Part shown: positions 62,807 through 64,000 of the stretch, in pieces
How the letters are laid out: every line of letters begins with the position of its first letter
Numbering within the stretch: the stretch's first letter is position 1
Source: Gammaproteobacteria bacterium
GTDB lineage: Bacteria > Pseudomonadota > Gammaproteobacteria > Pseudomonadales > Pseudohongiellaceae
NCBI GenBank assembly: GCA_002711845.1
Contig: PASF01000005.1
Span: forward strand, 1-64,000
Direction: 5' to 3'
DNA length: 64,000 nucleotides
The notes under the pieces: generated by a model
Database searches by the model: none
Told to the model about the DNA's origin: nothing
What the model saw: only the letters and a program-made list of their open reading frames with translations
Translations under genes and position numbers: made by a program

Positions 62807-64000
62807 TCAGACCGTCACCTTGGCCAGCGCCTGATCGATATCGGCGATGATATCGTCGATGTGTTCGATGCCCACCGAGATGCGCACCAGATCCTCACTC
62901 ACGCCCGCCTGTGCCAGCTCGGCCGGATTCAGCTGCCGGTGCGTGGTGCTGGCCGGGTGACAGGCCAGTGACTTGGCATCGCCGATGTTGACCAGCCGCA
63001 GAATCATCTGCAGTGCGTCGATAAACTGCGCGCCTGCGTCGCGACCACCAGAAATCCCGAAACTCAGAATGCCCGATGCACGACCGCCACAGATCTTCTC
63101 GCATGTGGCCCGGTACGGACTGTCCGCCAGACCCGCGTAGTTGACCCACGCCACTTTGGCATGCTGTTGCAGGTGCTGCGCCACCGCTGTTGCGTTTTCA
63201 CAATGCCGGTCTATACGCAGGCCGAGCGTTTCCAGACCTTGCAGAATCAGAAATGCGCTGTGCGCCGCCAGAGCCGCGCCGGTGTTGCGCAGCGGAACCA
63301 CACGACAACGACCGATAAAGGCCGCTTCGCCCAGGGCTTCGGTGTACACCACACCGTGATAGGACGGATCCGGCTCGTTCAGCATCGGGAAGCGCTTCTT
63401 GTTGGCCACCCAGTCGAACTTGCCGGAGTCGATGATGATGCCGCCCACGGTGGTGCCATGACCGCCAATATACTTGGTCAGCGAGTGCACAACGATGTCC
63501 GCACCGTGATCGAAAACCCGGCACAGGTAGGGCGTGGCAACGGTATTGTCGACAATCAGCGGCACGCCATGACGGTGAGCAATCTCGGCCAGGCGCTCGA
63601 TGTCCACCACATTGCCCGCCGGGTTGCCGATGGATTCACAGAACACCGCTTTGGTGTTGTCGTCGATCAGTTTTTCCAGGCCATCGTAGTCGTCAAACGA
63701 AGCCATGCGGACATCCACGCCCTGTGTCGGCAACGTGTGGGCAAACAGGTTATACGTGCCCCCATAGAGCTGACTGGTGCTGACAATGTTGTCGCCGGCA
63801 CGGGTGATGCACTGGATGGCGTAGGTGATTGCTGCCATGCCGGAGGCCAGTGCCAGCGCGCCAATACCGCCTTCCATTTCTGCCAGCCGTTGCTCGAGAA
63901 CGGCGTTGGTGGGGTTCATGATGCGGCTGTAGATATTACCCGGCACCTTCAGGTCAAACAGGTCCGCGCCATGCTGGGTATTGTCAAAGGTATACGAGGT
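62807..64000 (-). CDS. metY: O-acetylhomoserine sulfhydrylase (aminocarboxypropyltransferase), 5' end missing
   Basis: A partial PLP enzyme of the Cys/Met metabolism family; the frame is open to 64000 (reads TSYTFDNTQHGADLFDLKVP before YSRIMNPTN), and about 398 residues are present. The PLP lysine lies in VVHSLTKYIGGHGTTVGGII. The NIYSRIMNPTNAVLEQRLAE and SLGDAKSLACHPASTTHRQL-type region (here IGDAKSLACHPASTTHRQL) identify the MetY/Cys-Met group. It makes homocysteine from O-acetylhomoserine and sulfide. About 30 residues are missing at the N-terminus. Confidence 0.92.
   Translation of the reverse strand, partial: TSYTFDNTQHGADLFDLKVPGNIYSRIMNPTNAVLEQRLAEMEGGIGALALASGMAAITYAIQCITRAGDNIVSTSQLYGGTYNLFAHTLPTQGVDVRMASFDDYDGLEKLIDDNTKAVFCESIGNPAGNVVDIERLAEIAHRHGVPLIVDNTVATPYLCRVFDHGADIVVHSLTKYIGGHGTTVGGIIIDSGKFDWVANKKRFPMLNEPDPSYHGVVYTEALGEAAFIGRCRVVPLRNTGAALAAHSAFLILQGLETLGLRIDRHCENATAVAQHLQQHAKVAWVNYAGLADSPYRATCEKICGGRASGILSFGISGGRDAGAQFIDALQMILRLVNIGDAKSLACHPASTTHRQLNPAELAQAGVSEDLVRISVGIEHIDDIIADIDQALAKVTV

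Overview
The window looks like a chromosomal segment of a Gram-negative, probably marine or other aquatic gammaproteobacterium. The evidence is three-fold: the gene block nudF-yqiB-cpdA-parE in the gammaproteobacterial order, two TonB-dependent receptors, and a PdsS/PdsR two-component pair. Base composition is moderately GC-rich except in two integron-type cassettes, which are clearly AT-rich. I cannot name the genus. No rRNA, tRNA or CRISPR array was seen.

Layout. 1-8.6 kb: the C-terminal part of a large type I-secreted adhesin-like protein, a predicted tyrosine ammonia-lyase, exodeoxyribonuclease III, a secreted cupin protein, a YhiN/HI0933 flavoprotein and a DUF1415 protein. 8.6-16.5 kb: an HDOD protein with a DUF488 relic behind it, a YhhN membrane protein, and a leftward operon of DUF2306, an exported fumarylacetoacetase-like protein, an acyl-CoA ligase-like enzyme and a CBM9/DUF5916 outer-membrane protein. 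16.5-24.6 kb: a siderophore-receptor-type operon (receptor, small membrane protein, PepSY_TM protein). A gene graveyard follows (amidohydrolase and phytase fragments), then a second receptor whose phytase partner has decayed. 24.7-29.1 kb: a beta-lactamase-fold serine hydrolase, pta-ackA and a flavin-binding stress protein.

29-41 kb is the accessory part. It holds a DUF2164/GNAT pair between two identical hairpins, a GDSL hydrolase, YefM-YoeB and RHH-ParE toxin-antitoxin modules, a lipoprotein-XpaC-TelA block, a secreted protein of unknown function and a DUF1993 protein. It also holds an alpha/beta hydrolase whose 3' end is repeated 4.2 kb away, and two attC-bounded cassettes with no integrase in view.

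41-64 kb is mostly core. It contains the parE-cpdA-yqiB-nudF block, then an ECF sigma factor with a ChrR-type anti-sigma factor facing a lipid-modification operon (SnoaL-like, SDR, DUF1365, cyclopropane fatty acid synthase, DUF2878, periplasmic protein). Both sides of this divergent pair carry the same promoter-like signature TGATCC-N16-CGTA, so one stress sigma factor probably controls itself and the membrane-lipid operon. After it come DUF2889, PdsS/PdsR, a glutathione transferase, DAHP synthase, ThiC, a TolC-family protein, ferrochelatase with a small membrane protein, and an O-acetylhomoserine sulfhydrylase cut by the window end.
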